This document shows, one piece after another, positions 7,174 to 17,000 of a stretch of DNA of 37,187 nucleotides. The notes beneath the pieces were generated by a model. The model made no database searches, had not been told where the DNA came from, and was given only the letters and a program-made list of their open reading frames with translations. The stretch comes from Oscillospiraceae bacterium (lineage in GTDB: Bacteria > Bacillota > Clostridia > Oscillospirales > Oscillospiraceae), in assembly GCA_902801295.1 (NCBI GenBank), contig CADCHN010000022.1, forward strand, positions 1-37,187, written 5' to 3'. The first letter of the stretch is position 1; each line of letters starts with the position of its first letter. A program made the translations under genes and the position numbers.

Positions 7174-9483
7174 CGGTTTTTCCTCCTTGTGTGTATTGTG
7201 ATTCTCTTTTTTCATTTTCATCCGATCCCTGCGCGGATCGTGGATATTCAGCAGATTCAGGCGCAGCGCGTTTGACACCACGCAAAAGCTCGACAGGCTC
7301 ATCGCCGCCGCACCGAGCATCGGGCTGAGCGTCAGACCCAGACCGCTGAACACGCCCGCCGCGATGGGGATGCCGATGCTGTTGTAAAAGAAGGCCCAGA
7401 ACAGGTTTTCGTGGATGTTCCGCAGCACCGCGCGGCCCAGGCGGATGGCAGCCGGCACGTCGCTGAGGCGGCTGTTGACCAGCACCACGTCCGCCGCGTC
7501 CAGCGCCACGTCCGTGCCCGCACCGATAGCGACGCCGAGATCGGCCCGCGTCAGCGCCGGTGCGTCGTTGATGCCGTCGCCCACCATGGCAACCTTGCCC
7601 TCTGCCGCCAGGCGGCGGATCACGCTCTCCTTTCCGTCAGGCAGCACGCCCGCGATCACCTCGTCTACACCGGCCTGCGCGCCGATGGCGCGCGCCGTGC
7701 GCTCGTTGTCGCCGGTTAACATAACAACTTTGATGCCCATGTTTTTCAACTGCCGCACGGCCTCCGGGCTCTCCGGCTTGATGGTGTCCGCCACGGCGAT
7801 GCAGCCGCGGTAGACCCCGTCCTCGGCAAAGCAGAGCGGCGTTTTGCCCTCGGCGGCCAGCGCCTCGGCCGCCTGCACCGCCTCGGGCGGCACGGACACG
7901 AGGCCGCTGATGTAATGCAGGCTCCCGCCGATCACCTGCCGGCCGCCCAGCACGGCGCTGAGTCCGCTGCCGGGCAGGGCGCGAAAGTCCTGCGCCACCG
8001 GCGCCTCGATCCGGCGCTCGGCCGCCAGCTCCAGCACGGCGCGCGCCAGCGGATGCTCGCTCTTGCTTTCGAGCGCCGCGGCCAGACGCAGAAAGCTCTC
8101 CTCGCTCTCGCCCGCGGCGGGCAGCAGATCCGTCACCCGGGGCTTGCCCGCGGTGATCGTGCCGGTTTTGTCCAGCGCGACGATCTCGATGCGCCCGGCG
8201 GATTCCAGCGAGGCAGCAGTTTTGAACAGCACGCCCTGTTTGGCGCCGACGCCGCTGCCGACCATGATGGCCACGGGCGTGGCGAGTCCCAGTGCGCAGG
8301 GGCAGCTGATGACCAGCACGGAGATGCCGCGTGCCAGCGCAAAGCCGAGCTCGCGGCCCAGCAGCAGCCAGACCATCGTCGTCATCAGCGCGATACCGAT
8401 CACGACCGGCACAAACACGCCCGACACCTTATCTGCGACCTTCGCAATCGGTGCTTTGGTCGCCGCCGCGTCGCTGACCATGCGGATGATCTGGCTGAGC
8501 GTCGTATCCTCGCCGACGCGCGTGGCCTCGCAGCGCAGAAAGCCCTGCTGGTTGACCGTTGCGGCGGACACCGTGTCCCCGACCGTTTTGTCCACCGGGA
8601 TGCTCTCGCCGGTCAGCGCGGATTCATCCACCGCGCTGCTGCCCTCGAGGATGGTTCCGTCCACCGGAATATGCTCGCCCGGATGCACGAGGAAGATCTC
8701 GCCGCGGCCGATTTCCGCGACCGGCACAATGATCTCCTCGCCGCCGCGCACGACCGTGGCCGTCTCCGGCGCGAGGTTCATCAGCCCCTTGAGCGCGTCG
8801 GTCGTCTTGCCCTTGGCGCATGCCTCCAGCATCTTGCCGACGGTGATGAGCGTCAGGATCATCGCCGCAGACTCAAAGTAAAACTCGTTCATCCAGGGAG
8901 CAGCCGCCTCGCTTCCGCCTGTCAGCTGCGCGCCGCTCATCGCAAAGAGCGCGTACACGCTGTAGACGAAGGCCGCCGCGGAACCCATGGCCACCAGCGT
9001 ATCCATATTGGGCGCGCGGTGCAGCAGACCGCGAAAGCCGCTAATGAAGAACTTTTGGTTGATGACCATCACGATCGCCGCCAGCAGCAGCTGCGTCAGG
9101 CCCATCGCCACATGATTGTTCGCGAGAAAGCCCGGCAGCGGCCAACCCCACATGTGGTGGCCCATCGACACGTACATCAGCAGCAGTAAAAAGCCGATCG
9201 AGGCAAACAGCCGCCGCTTCAGCCGCGGTGTCTCGTGATCGGCCAGCGCTTCCTCCTGCGCGCGCGGATCGCTCCTCCGCTCCGCACCCTTTTCGGCAGC
9301 GCCGTAGCCTGCGGCCTCGACCGCTGCGATAATCGCGGACGGTTCGGCCGTGCCTTCGACGCCCATGGAATTCGTCAGCAGGCTGACCGCGCAGCTGCTC
9401 ACGCCGGGCACGGCGCTGACCGCCTTTTCCACCCGGGCCGAGCAGGCCGCGCAGCTCATCCCTGTCACATCATATTGTTTCAT
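6964..9483 (-). CDS. copA: Copper-exporting P1B-type ATPase CopA with fused C-terminal CopZ-like domain
   Basis: Exports Cu(I) across the membrane with ATP. 839 residues: an N-terminal heavy-metal-associated domain with MSCAAC (Cys11, Cys14), membrane helices, actuator motif TGES, the CPC metal site in the membrane (Cys394, Cys396), phosphorylation site DKTGT (Asp438), the SEHPLARA nucleotide motif and [10 protein letters not shown] hinge. After the last helices the frame continues through a Lys/His-rich linker into a second metal-binding domain (MMCKHC, from residue 771), so a full readthrough product carries an extra C-terminal domain that ordinary CopA lacks. That domain also has its own ribosome-binding site (see copZ). 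The gene follows csoR by 20 nt and shares its copper-responsive promoter. The start ATG has GGAGA upstream. Confidence 0.95.
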   Translation of the reverse strand: MKQYDVTGMSCAACSARVEKAVSAVPGVSSCAVSLLTNSMGVEGTAEPSAIIAAVEAAGYGAAEKGAERRSDPRAQEEALADHETPRLKRRLFASIGFLLLLMYVSMGHHMWGWPLPGFLANNHVAMGLTQLLLAAIVMVINQKFFISGFRGLLHRAPNMDTLVAMGSAAAFVYSVYALFAMSGAQLTGGSEAAAPWMNEFYFESAAMILTLITVGKMLEACAKGKTTDALKGLMNLAPETATVVRGGEEIIVPVAEIGRGEIFLVHPGEHIPVDGTILEGSSAVDESALTGESIPVDKTVGDTVSAATVNQQGFLRCEATRVGEDTTLSQIIRMVSDAAATKAPIAKVADKVSGVFVPVVIGIALMTTMVWLLLGRELGFALARGISVLVISCPCALGLATPVAIMVGSGVGAKQGVLFKTAASLESAGRIEIVALDKTGTITAGKPRVTDLLPAAGESEESFLRLAAALESKSEHPLARAVLELAAERRIEAPVAQDFRALPGSGLSAVLGGRQVIGGSLHYISGLVSVPPEAVQAAEALAAEGKTPLCFAEDGVYRGCIAVADTIKPESPEAVRQLKNMGIKVVMLTGDNERTARAIGAQAGVDEVIAGVLPDGKESVIRRLAAEGKVAMVGDGINDAPALTRADLGVAIGAGTDVALDAADVVLVNSRLSDVPAAIRLGRAVLRNIHENLFWAFFYNSIGIPIAAGVFSGLGLTLSPMLGAAAMSLSSFCVVSNALRLNLLNIHDPRRDRMKMKKENHNTHKEEKPMTKTMKIEGMMCKHCEARVKKALEAVEGVELAEVSHEAGTAVVTLKAPVEDGVLKAAVEAQDYPVLGIE

Positions 9484-9503
9484 AGGTTCTGTCTCCGTTT
9501 CCG

Positions 9504-9800
9504 TTACCGCATCAGCTTCTGCAAGATCTCGACCAGCTCGTCCACCGCGCCGTCTTTCTCCGCGCGGATGTCCTCCACGACGCAGCTGCGGATGTGGCTC
9601 GACAGCAACTCCCGGCTGAACGCGCTGAGTGCCGCGTTGGCCGCGGCCGCCTGCGCCAGGATCTCCGGACAGTAGGCGTCGCGCTCCAGCATCCCGCGGA
9701 TGCCGCGGATCTGCCCCTCGATGCGGTTAAGGCGGTTGGTCAGCGAGCGATACTCTTCCTCGCTGCGTTTTTTGATGCGTGCGCCGCAGCAATCGGCCAT
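9504..9800 (-). CDS. csoR: Copper-sensing transcriptional repressor CsoR
   Basis: All-helical DUF156/CsoR-family repressor, 98 residues. It carries the Cu(I) ligands Cys44, His69 and Cys73, with the same spacing (25 and 4) as the C-H-C triad of characterised CsoR proteins. The motif [17 protein letters not shown] marks the family. Loss of DNA binding on Cu(I) uptake would release the promoter just upstream, which drives csoR and copA. The extra cysteines at the N-terminus (DCCGA) are common in Firmicutes members. ATG at 9800 with a GGGGATG-type site upstream. Confidence 0.93.
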   Translation of the reverse strand: MADCCGARIKKRSEEEYRSLTNRLNRIEGQIRGIRGMLERDAYCPEILAQAAAANAALSAFSRELLSSHIRSCVVEDIRAEKDGAVDELVEILQKLMR

Positions 9801-9823
9801 ACGATCATCCCCTTTTCGCCCTC

Positions 9824-9852
9824 ATCATATACCCCCAGGGGGTATATGTCAA
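9824..9852 (-). promoter_or_regulatory. csoR-copA promoter with embedded CsoR operator
   Basis: Reverse strand TTGACA (9847-9852), 17-bp spacer, TATGAT (9824-9829). The spacer is almost entirely filled by a palindrome with 10-bp arms, ATATACCCCC-A-GGGGGTATAT (9827-9847 on the + strand), matching the G-tract type of CsoR operator TACCCC(N)GGGGGTA. A bound repressor would cover both promoter elements. Confidence 0.88.
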
Positions 9853-9856
9853 GCAG

Positions 9857-9888
9857 AAAAAGATCCACCCGAGAGGGTGGATCTTTTT
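9857..9888. terminator. Terminator after the cohesin-anchor gene
   Basis: 14-bp perfect stem (9857-9870 / 9875-9888) with a GAGA loop and A/T flanks on both sides. It insulates the copper promoter from transcription of the surface-protein genes upstream. Confidence 0.9.
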
Positions 9889-9908
9889 ATTGTTGCTTAT
9901 GGATTGGA

Positions 9909-10954
9909 TCAGGCCTTGTTGCCCTTGCGGATCACAACGAAGGTCACAGCGCCGAGCGCCAGGGTAGCGATCATGATCGCAACGTAGAGAACGAGGTTGC
10001 TCTCGTCGCCGGTCGCAGGATTCTTGGGATCGGTCGGCTTCTGAGTGGGCTTCGGAGCCTCGGTGGGTTTGGTGGTCTCAGCGGGCTTCTCGGACTCAGC
10101 GGGCTTCTCGGACTCAGCGGGCTTCTCGGACTCAGCGGGCTTCTCGGACTCAGCGGGCTTCTCGGACTCAGCGGGGACTCAGCGGGCTTCTCGGACTCAG
10201 CGGGCTTCTCGGACTCAGCGGGCTTCTCGGACTCGACAGGCTCAGACTCGACAGGCTCCTCTGCCTTTACGGTGAACGCAAAGGTGGCGATATCGCTCTC
10301 AACGCCGTCCTTCACAGCCTTGGCCTGAATGGTCACGTCCTCGTTGACGGTGAACTTGTCGCCCTTGGTCCAGGTCTTGCCGCCGTCGGTGCTGTATTCA
10401 ATCTCGGCGCCCTCAGTCTCGCTGCTGAAGGTCACTTCCGTACCCTTCTCAACCTCGCCGGCTTCCGGCGTCACGGTCGGAGTTGCGGGCTTCTCGGGCT
10501 CGGTTTCGCCCTTCAGGGTAGCGGTCGTGCCGGACATGGTAAGAGTGTTTTCGTCTTCAAAAGCTTCAACATCTTCAACGGTCAGTACAAAATCATAATC
10601 ATTGGTCTTGTCAAAGTTTTCGGTTGTCTTAAAAGTGACAGTTGCAATGACCTGACCCGCATCCAGAGAACCGGCGGTAACTTCCATAACCATAGATTTA
10701 CCGAACTCAGCGCGGTTGTCAACAGGGCAATTAAAACCAGTTCTTTCGAACGCAGCGGTGTCGTAGTTCAGGCCGATTTCCATTGCATAGATGTCCTCGA
10801 TCGCATCAGTAACGGAAATCGTGAGCGTAACAGTATCTCCGCTAATGGTAACATTGGCAGCCAGACCGCTCGTCTGGTCGACAGCAAAAGCCGCAGCGCC
10901 AAAGAACGTAAAGCCTATTGCCAAGCAAAGAACGATTGCAAAGATCTTTTTCAT
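9909..10954 (-). pseudogene. Cohesin-domain surface protein with sortase/membrane anchor, frameshifted in its repeat tract
   Basis: Predicted cell-surface receptor. Signal peptide 1-24 (cut after FGAAAFA), a cohesin-like beta domain about 25-150 (IGLNYDTAAFERTGF, GQVIATVTFK), a chitobiase-C-terminal-like beta domain about 152-232 (GAEIEYSTDGGKTW), then an ESEKPA repeat linker. As it stands the frame breaks near residue 258 because one 18-bp repeat lacks 7 bp (10171-10181); reading continues in a wrong SPLSPR frame to a stop at 9971. Restoring 7 bp gives a 350-residue protein ending in KNPATGDESNLV, a hydrophobic helix and RKGNKA with stop at 9909-9911, i.e. an NPxTG sorting signal. It could be phase variation, a real loss, or an assembly/sequencing error in a repeat. 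The start has AAGGAGAG upstream. Its likely partner is the dockerin-bearing protease transcribed from immediately upstream. Confidence 0.85.
10081..10235 (-). repeat. 18-bp tandem repeat tract encoding ESEKPA, with one 11-bp defective unit
   Basis: Eight full 18-bp units (+ strand GCGGGCTTCTCGGACTCA, last unit ending in G) plus one 11-bp unit at 10171-10181 that lacks CTTCTCG. The units are otherwise essentially identical, the hallmark of recent slippage. Changes of whole units keep frame; the 7-bp loss breaks it. Confidence 0.95.
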
Positions 10955-11008
10955 GAGCTTGTTCTCTCCTTTTTAAATATCCTCAAAGCTTTGGTTTAAT
11001 GCTCATGC

Positions 11009-11042
11009 TCTCGGTAAAGATAGAGCACCATCTTTACCGAGA
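11009..11042. promoter_or_regulatory. 13-bp inverted repeat at the start site of the cohesin gene
   Basis: Perfect arms TCTCGGTAAAGAT (11009-11021) and ATCTTTACCGAGA (11030-11042) with an 8-nt spacer. It covers the predicted start site and overlaps the -10 of the promoter at 11040-11068, so it is placed like an operator or a 5'-leader stem. It lacks the U-tract of an intrinsic terminator but might still act weakly as one for the protease transcript. Confidence 0.6.
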
Positions 11043-11068
11043 ATAACATGAGTTAATTCATTTGTCAA
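11040..11068 (-). promoter_or_regulatory. Predicted promoter of the cohesin gene
   Basis: Reverse strand TTGACA (11063-11068), 17-bp spacer, TATTCT (11040-11045), only 7 bp after the protease stop codon. It gives the cohesin gene its own start, about 80 nt before its ATG. Confidence 0.55.
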
Positions 11069-11075
11069 TAGGTTT

Positions 11076-14000
11076 TTACCAGGCGAGAGCATCTGTTCCT
11101 GCGATAGCCTTCTTGACGCTGAGGTTGTCCTTCAGCTTGATTGCACCGTCGCCATTGACGTCGCCAACCAGAAACGCGAGAGGATCGGTGATCTCTTCAG
11201 TGCCGGCGATGTGCTTCTTGATCATCAGGCTGTCCTTCAGCTTGACTTCGCCGTCCAGGTTCACGTCGCCGATCATGGCAAGCACGATGGTGGTCTCCGC
11301 ATTCACGGTGATGGTGAAGCTGTGCACACCTTCCTCGTCGGTGGTGCAGGGCTCGCGGGTGTAAGTGACATTGCCTTCCTCGTCGGTTGTCTTGACAGCA
11401 ACCAGGACCGCCTGATCGTCGTCGGTCTTGACGGTAAAGGTCTTTTCGCCGGAGTAGAGCTGTTCCGCAACGAGGTCGGTGGTCGCCTTGCCATTTGTCT
11501 TGTCTTCAACGATGACCTTGAAGCCAGCCAGCTTCTCGATGGAAACCTCCTTGGTCTGCGTCTCAAAGAGCTCGTTTTCGAAGGTCGCGGTGTAGCGGCC
11601 AAGGCCTTCGGCCTCGGTCGTCGGCTCGGTGACCACTTCGTAAGTGGTGTCAACCGTCTCGGTCTCCACGTGGGTCTCGTCGTTCTTGCACACGGCGGTC
11701 GCGGTCACCTTGCTGTTGTCCTCGGCCCACTCGTAAACGGCTTCGCCGTAGTCATGGCCCAGAGCATCGATGTTGTCGACGGTCTTGGTCTGGACTTCGA
11801 AGAGTTCGTTCTCAAAGGTCGCGGTGTAGGTCGTCTCGCCCTTGGCCTCGCAGGTCGCGGGCTTGGTGACCTCAGCGACGGCGTCCACAGTCTCGGTCTC
11901 CACGTGGGTCGAATCGTTCTTGCAGACGACGGTCGCCTTCACGGAGTAGCCGGTCTCGGTCTCGGTCCACTCGTAGGTGGGCTCGTCCCAATTGTGACCG
12001 ATCACGACGGGGATCACGGTCTCCTCGTTGACAGCCAAGTTGTCATTGGCCTCCAGCGTGGTCGCGGTGACTTCGGTTTCAATCTCAATGTTGAAATCAA
12101 ATCTGACAACGGCAATCGCGCCTTCCTCGACCGCTTCGGTGCTTGCATAAGCAATCGTGATCAGGCCGGCGGTCTCATCCACGTTGACGGATGTGAGCTC
12201 AAGCGTCGGATCAATCTTGCAGTCCTTGAAGATCAGGTACTCGGGATCGTATTTCAGGGTGGCCAGGCCATTGTAGAAGAGCACGGGCTCTTCGGCGGGC
12301 TCGGCCTCGGGATCGAAGTTCGGGGTAGTCACGTCGATTGCAACGTAGGCGTCGCCCCAGAAATCGGTGTTCTTCAGGATCGCGGAATCCAGCACGACGG
12401 GCGTACGGCCGGTCTGCGGGCGGGCCGCGTTCAGGCCGCCGACGATGACGATCTCATCGTCCTCGACAGGCTCAAGGTCGATGTCGACGTCGTCAAAGCT
12501 CTCCTTCTCGAACAGGACCACATCATGAGACTGCAGGGTCTCGAGGGACATGGGCACGCTGCTGAAGATCGCCGGGACGGAGGCGCCGCGCAGGCTGTTG
12601 CCTTCCTCGCCGCCTTCCTCAGCGGGTTTGTTGACATCGATGGTGCCGAGGGCGCCGATTGCATCCGCATCAAAGTCGGACAGGGCGGCGAGGCCGGTCG
12701 CGCCGTTGATCCGGCCGACGAAGTGGGCGGCGACGTCGTAGACGGTGTCGTCGTTTTCATCCGCAGGAGCCGGGATCTCGGTGAAGTCCACGTAGTAGAT
12801 GCCGCCGATGCTGCCGTCCGCGATGAACACGCCGTAGGTGTCCTCGGACTCATAGTAAGACATGGAGTAAGCCGACTTGTCCTCGCCGATGGTGAGAACG
12901 GTAACATGGCCGATCTCGCCGTACTGCGCGCTCATACCGCCGTTAGACAGGTTCGGATAGACAATCCAGTTGTAGAGCGTGCCGTCGTCGCCCAGCAGGA
13001 CGTAGTAGAGGTTGGGCAGACCGGTCTCCTCGTCAAGCTGTGCACCGACAAAGGTCGCAGCGATAAAGCCGCCGATGCCGCTCAGATCGAAGTAGGTCAG
13101 GTTGCCGTCTTCCTTGAAGTACATCAGCTTGCTGCTGCTGTTGAAGCCGGTCAGGATGTAGGGGTAATCGGTCAGAGCCGGTTCGTCGTTGTCCGTGCTC
13201 TCATCGGTCGTGTTGACGTTGGCATAGTCCGCCATCGTGAAAGCGGGGAAGTTGGCGGCATCCCACAGCGCCCACTGCGCGGAGATCACGAAGTGATAAT
13301 CGCTGTCGTAGGCGAAGTTGTCTTCCGCGTTGTAGCGGTGCATGTCGTTGTCGACATCGTTGCCGTAGATGAAGTCGCCGGAGCGGCCGCCGCCGGTGAA
13401 GGCGCTGAACATGGCGTCGCCGGACAGGTTCGTCAGACCCATGTTGCTCAGGTCGATCTCCGCGTACTCAATGTCTTCTCTGCCAAAGGCAACCTGGCCG
13501 TAGACCGTGGCATTCATCGGCTCACCGGCCGTGACATTGATGGTCGCGCTGGCGCTCATATCGGGCGTCTGGTTGGAGGTAGCGGTGATGACCGCGGTGC
13601 CGGGCGCAACAGCGGTGACCAGGCCATCCGCGTTGACGGTGGCAACTTCCTCGTTGGAGGAGGTCCAGGTAACCGTGCGGTCAGGCAGGACGATCGGCTC
13701 GACGTTGGCCGTCAGCTCGATGGTCGGAAGCACATCGAGGATCAGGGTCGCGGCCTCGGGCGCCACAGTGACGGAAGAGGCGTTGTTCGGATCCATCTCG
13801 TACTCGAGGCTGCCCTTGGTGAACAGGTAGATCGGAGTAACGCCGGGGCCGAAGCAGAAGTTGCTGTTGGCAAACTTCATGCCATAGCCGTAAGATGCAT
13901 AGGGACCGTAAAGCAGGGTATTGTTCTGATAGACGAAGCCGTCGACATAACGGGCGCCAGCCCAGTTGACATAGGGGCCGTTGATCTGGTTGTAGGACAG

Positions 14001-17000
14001 GCCGCCGCCGTCATTGGAGTTGACGAAGCCGATGCCTTCGCCGTCAACCGCCTGAGACGTCCAGAGGAAGCTGCCGTCCACGTCTTCCAGCGGGATGTAG
14101 GTGCCCAATTCGTCGGTCACAATGTTGATGCCGACAGGCGCGACGTAGGCCTGCGTGCCCTGGCTGCCCAGCGCATAGCCGGCGCCGGTGTTGACGTTGG
14201 CAATGATGTAGTCCTTGCCTTCCTCGAGGGTGTCGGTCAGGACGTAGACCGTCTTGGAGCCGGTGACAGGCTTGTCGGGATCAAAGACGACCAGGTAGGC
14301 CTTCTCGTTGGCGGCATAGTCGCCGACGAAGATGGCAATGCCGTTGGGCAGATCCAGCTCGGAGATGTCGAAGGTGACCTCGACCTCCTCACCCGGTTTG
14401 GTCTGCTCGGGGACAGCCTGGGCGAAAGCCACATTGCCGCTGACGTCCATGATGGCGACATAGGCGATGTAGTTGTTGTCCTTCGCGGTGACGGTGATCT
14501 TGGTGCCGTCTTCGCTCATCTTGGCCGTGGCTTCAGGTGCGGTGTTATCCACGGTGAAGACATAGCCGAGTGCAGAGCCCCAGCCAAGTTCGCCGGTGGC
14601 GAGCAGGTTGAGGATTTCCTTGTCGGTGACGGTGTTGACGTTCTCACCGGGGTGGAGCATCATGCCGTAGTACTCGGGGATGGCGAAGTAGCTGATCATG
14701 AACATATCGTCTTCGTTCAGACCGAGCTTTGCCGGGGTGGTATTGATGGCGGCTGTCTGGGTCGCGGTGTCCTGCCAGGCCTGGCCATTGACGTAGTACC
14801 AGGCGCCGGAGGCCGCGCCGCCGATGTTGCTCTTAAGGATATCCAGCGTGTTCCAGTTGAATGCCATCCAGCCGGAGGTGGCAGCGTTGCGGATCATGTT
14901 GTATTTAAAGTTGATCAGCTTGGTGCCGCTGCTGACAGCCGCGCGCTCGGGATGGTACTCCTTCTCAACGACGTAGGGGTTGCCCATGAAGACAGTGTTG
15001 CCCTTGCCGTAGTTGAGGGTCAGGTAGTTGGTGTTGGGATTGCCGGTGTAGCTCTCCTTGGTGCTGCCGTAGGCCGTGGAGATCGGATCCACGCAGTCAA
15101 ACATGGAGGCGTCGGTCCAGCTGCCGTAGAAGCCCAGGATGGGGATGGAGTGCGCCACGTCGAGCAGCGCGCCGTCCTCGGTCTCGCTGACGGGCAGCAC
15201 GTAGGTGTAGCCTTCCACGTAGGCGCCGCCAACGTAGTAGGCGTCAAGGAACTCCTTGAGTTCATCGGCGTAGGTGATGGTGACGGTGACGGACACGCTC
15301 TCGCCGGCGGGAACCAGCAGATTGTCCAGACCGCTCTGCTCCTCCCACTTGAGCAGCAGCTGCGCGTCATAGGAGCTGATGCCGTCGACCTCGTCCATTT
15401 CGGCGGCCTCGAGATCCAGGGTCTCGCCGTCGACCTTGCCGGTCAGGTAGTCCAGAATGGCCTGCGCGTCGGCCGCGTTGGTCGCGCCGTCCTTGTTGAC
15501 GTCGTGGCCGCTGAGCACGACCTGCGGATAGGCATAGCTGACGGTGAAGTCCTCACCCTCGGCCAGGTCCATGGTAGCCTTCAGCATGTAGAAGTTGCCG
15601 TCGCTGACCGTGGGAGCCTGGGTGAACATATCGGTGCGCAGTTCGTAGACCAGGTCCGTGTCGCTGAAGTTGTTCACGTTGAAGCTGAAGCTGTATTCGC
15701 CGCTGCGGGCAGCGTCCTGGCCAAGCTCAACCTTGACCTTGCCGTCCGCTGCGGAGGCGGTGGCATCCTCGCCCATCATGATGTAGGACAGAGCCTGCGT
15801 GGCGGCATAGGTGTCGCCCAGGCCGGCGCCCTGCTGCAGAACGGGGAGGTAAGCGCCGTCCACCATCATCGGGGTAGCGGTGCTCATCAGGAGGGAGTTG
15901 ATCAGGGTGCGGCGGTTCAGGCCGGTGACTTCCTCGAGATTGTTGTCACGGATGTACTCGCTGAGCAGGGCCGCCATGCCGGTGACGTGCGGGGCGGCCA
16001 TAGAGGTGCCGCTCATGAACTCGTACTGATCGGAGCCGCCGGCGATGGAACCGTCCGCGTGCTTGTTGCTGCCGAACACGGAGTAGATGTTGCCGCCGGG
16101 CGCCGTGATTTCAGGCTTCATGATCAGGGAGCCGGGAACGCCCCAGGAGCTGAAGTCGGTGATCGTAGCCTCGGAACGGTCCGCGTTCAGGGTGGTTTCC
16201 ATCTTGTTGGCCACGGTCACGGTGCCCTTGTAGTAGAGCACGTTGCCGTCCTCGTCGGTGACGGGCTCGGCTGCAGCCTTGATGGCCTCGCCTTCGGCCT
16301 GGAGGATGGAAACAGCGGGGACGGTGTACTCATAACCGGTCAGGTTCATGTTAATGCTGCCGGGCTGATTGTTGATGATGATGACAGCGGCAGCACCCTG
16401 CGCGGCCGCGGCATTGGCCTTCGCAAAGAAGGAGGAGGTGCCGCGGTAGCACATGGCGATTTTGCCCGTCAGGACCTCGGAGCCGAGTGCGAGGAACGCA
16501 TCGCCTTCCTGGCCGACATGGTTGTTGTCATCCACGCCGGGGCCGTCAACCAGGACAAAATCGTAGGTACCGGGGATCGAGGACATGTTCGCATTGCCGT
16601 AGCCCTCGGTCTCGGTGTAGAAGACGGAGGAGTCATAGCCGCTGAACTTCAGCGGGGTGCCAACGGTGCCTATGTTCTGAGCCGCCGCCACGCAGAGGCT
16701 GTTGACAAAGGTACCGGGAGAGCCGCCGGTGTGCAGGCTCACGTCATCCAGGTAGAGGTAAGGAACACCGGAGGGCAGGAAGTACGCCCAGTCGTAGGCG
16801 TTGCCCGCGGAGATCGCCACCACGGAGCCGCAGTTAATGAGGCTGTCCATGACCTCCTGATAGCCGTTGGAGAAGGTGTAGCCGGGAGCGCCGGAGCCCA
16901 GGGACAGGTTGATGGAATCTGCCTTCAGGATGATGGCGTCCTCGATGGCGGCCATGTAGTCGGAGTCGTAAGCACCGCCGCCCGCGCCGAAGACCTTCAT

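Noticed and set aside
10081..10235. CRISPR-like array
   Set aside because: The 18-bp units are tandem with no spacers and encode a Pro/Glu-rich linker.
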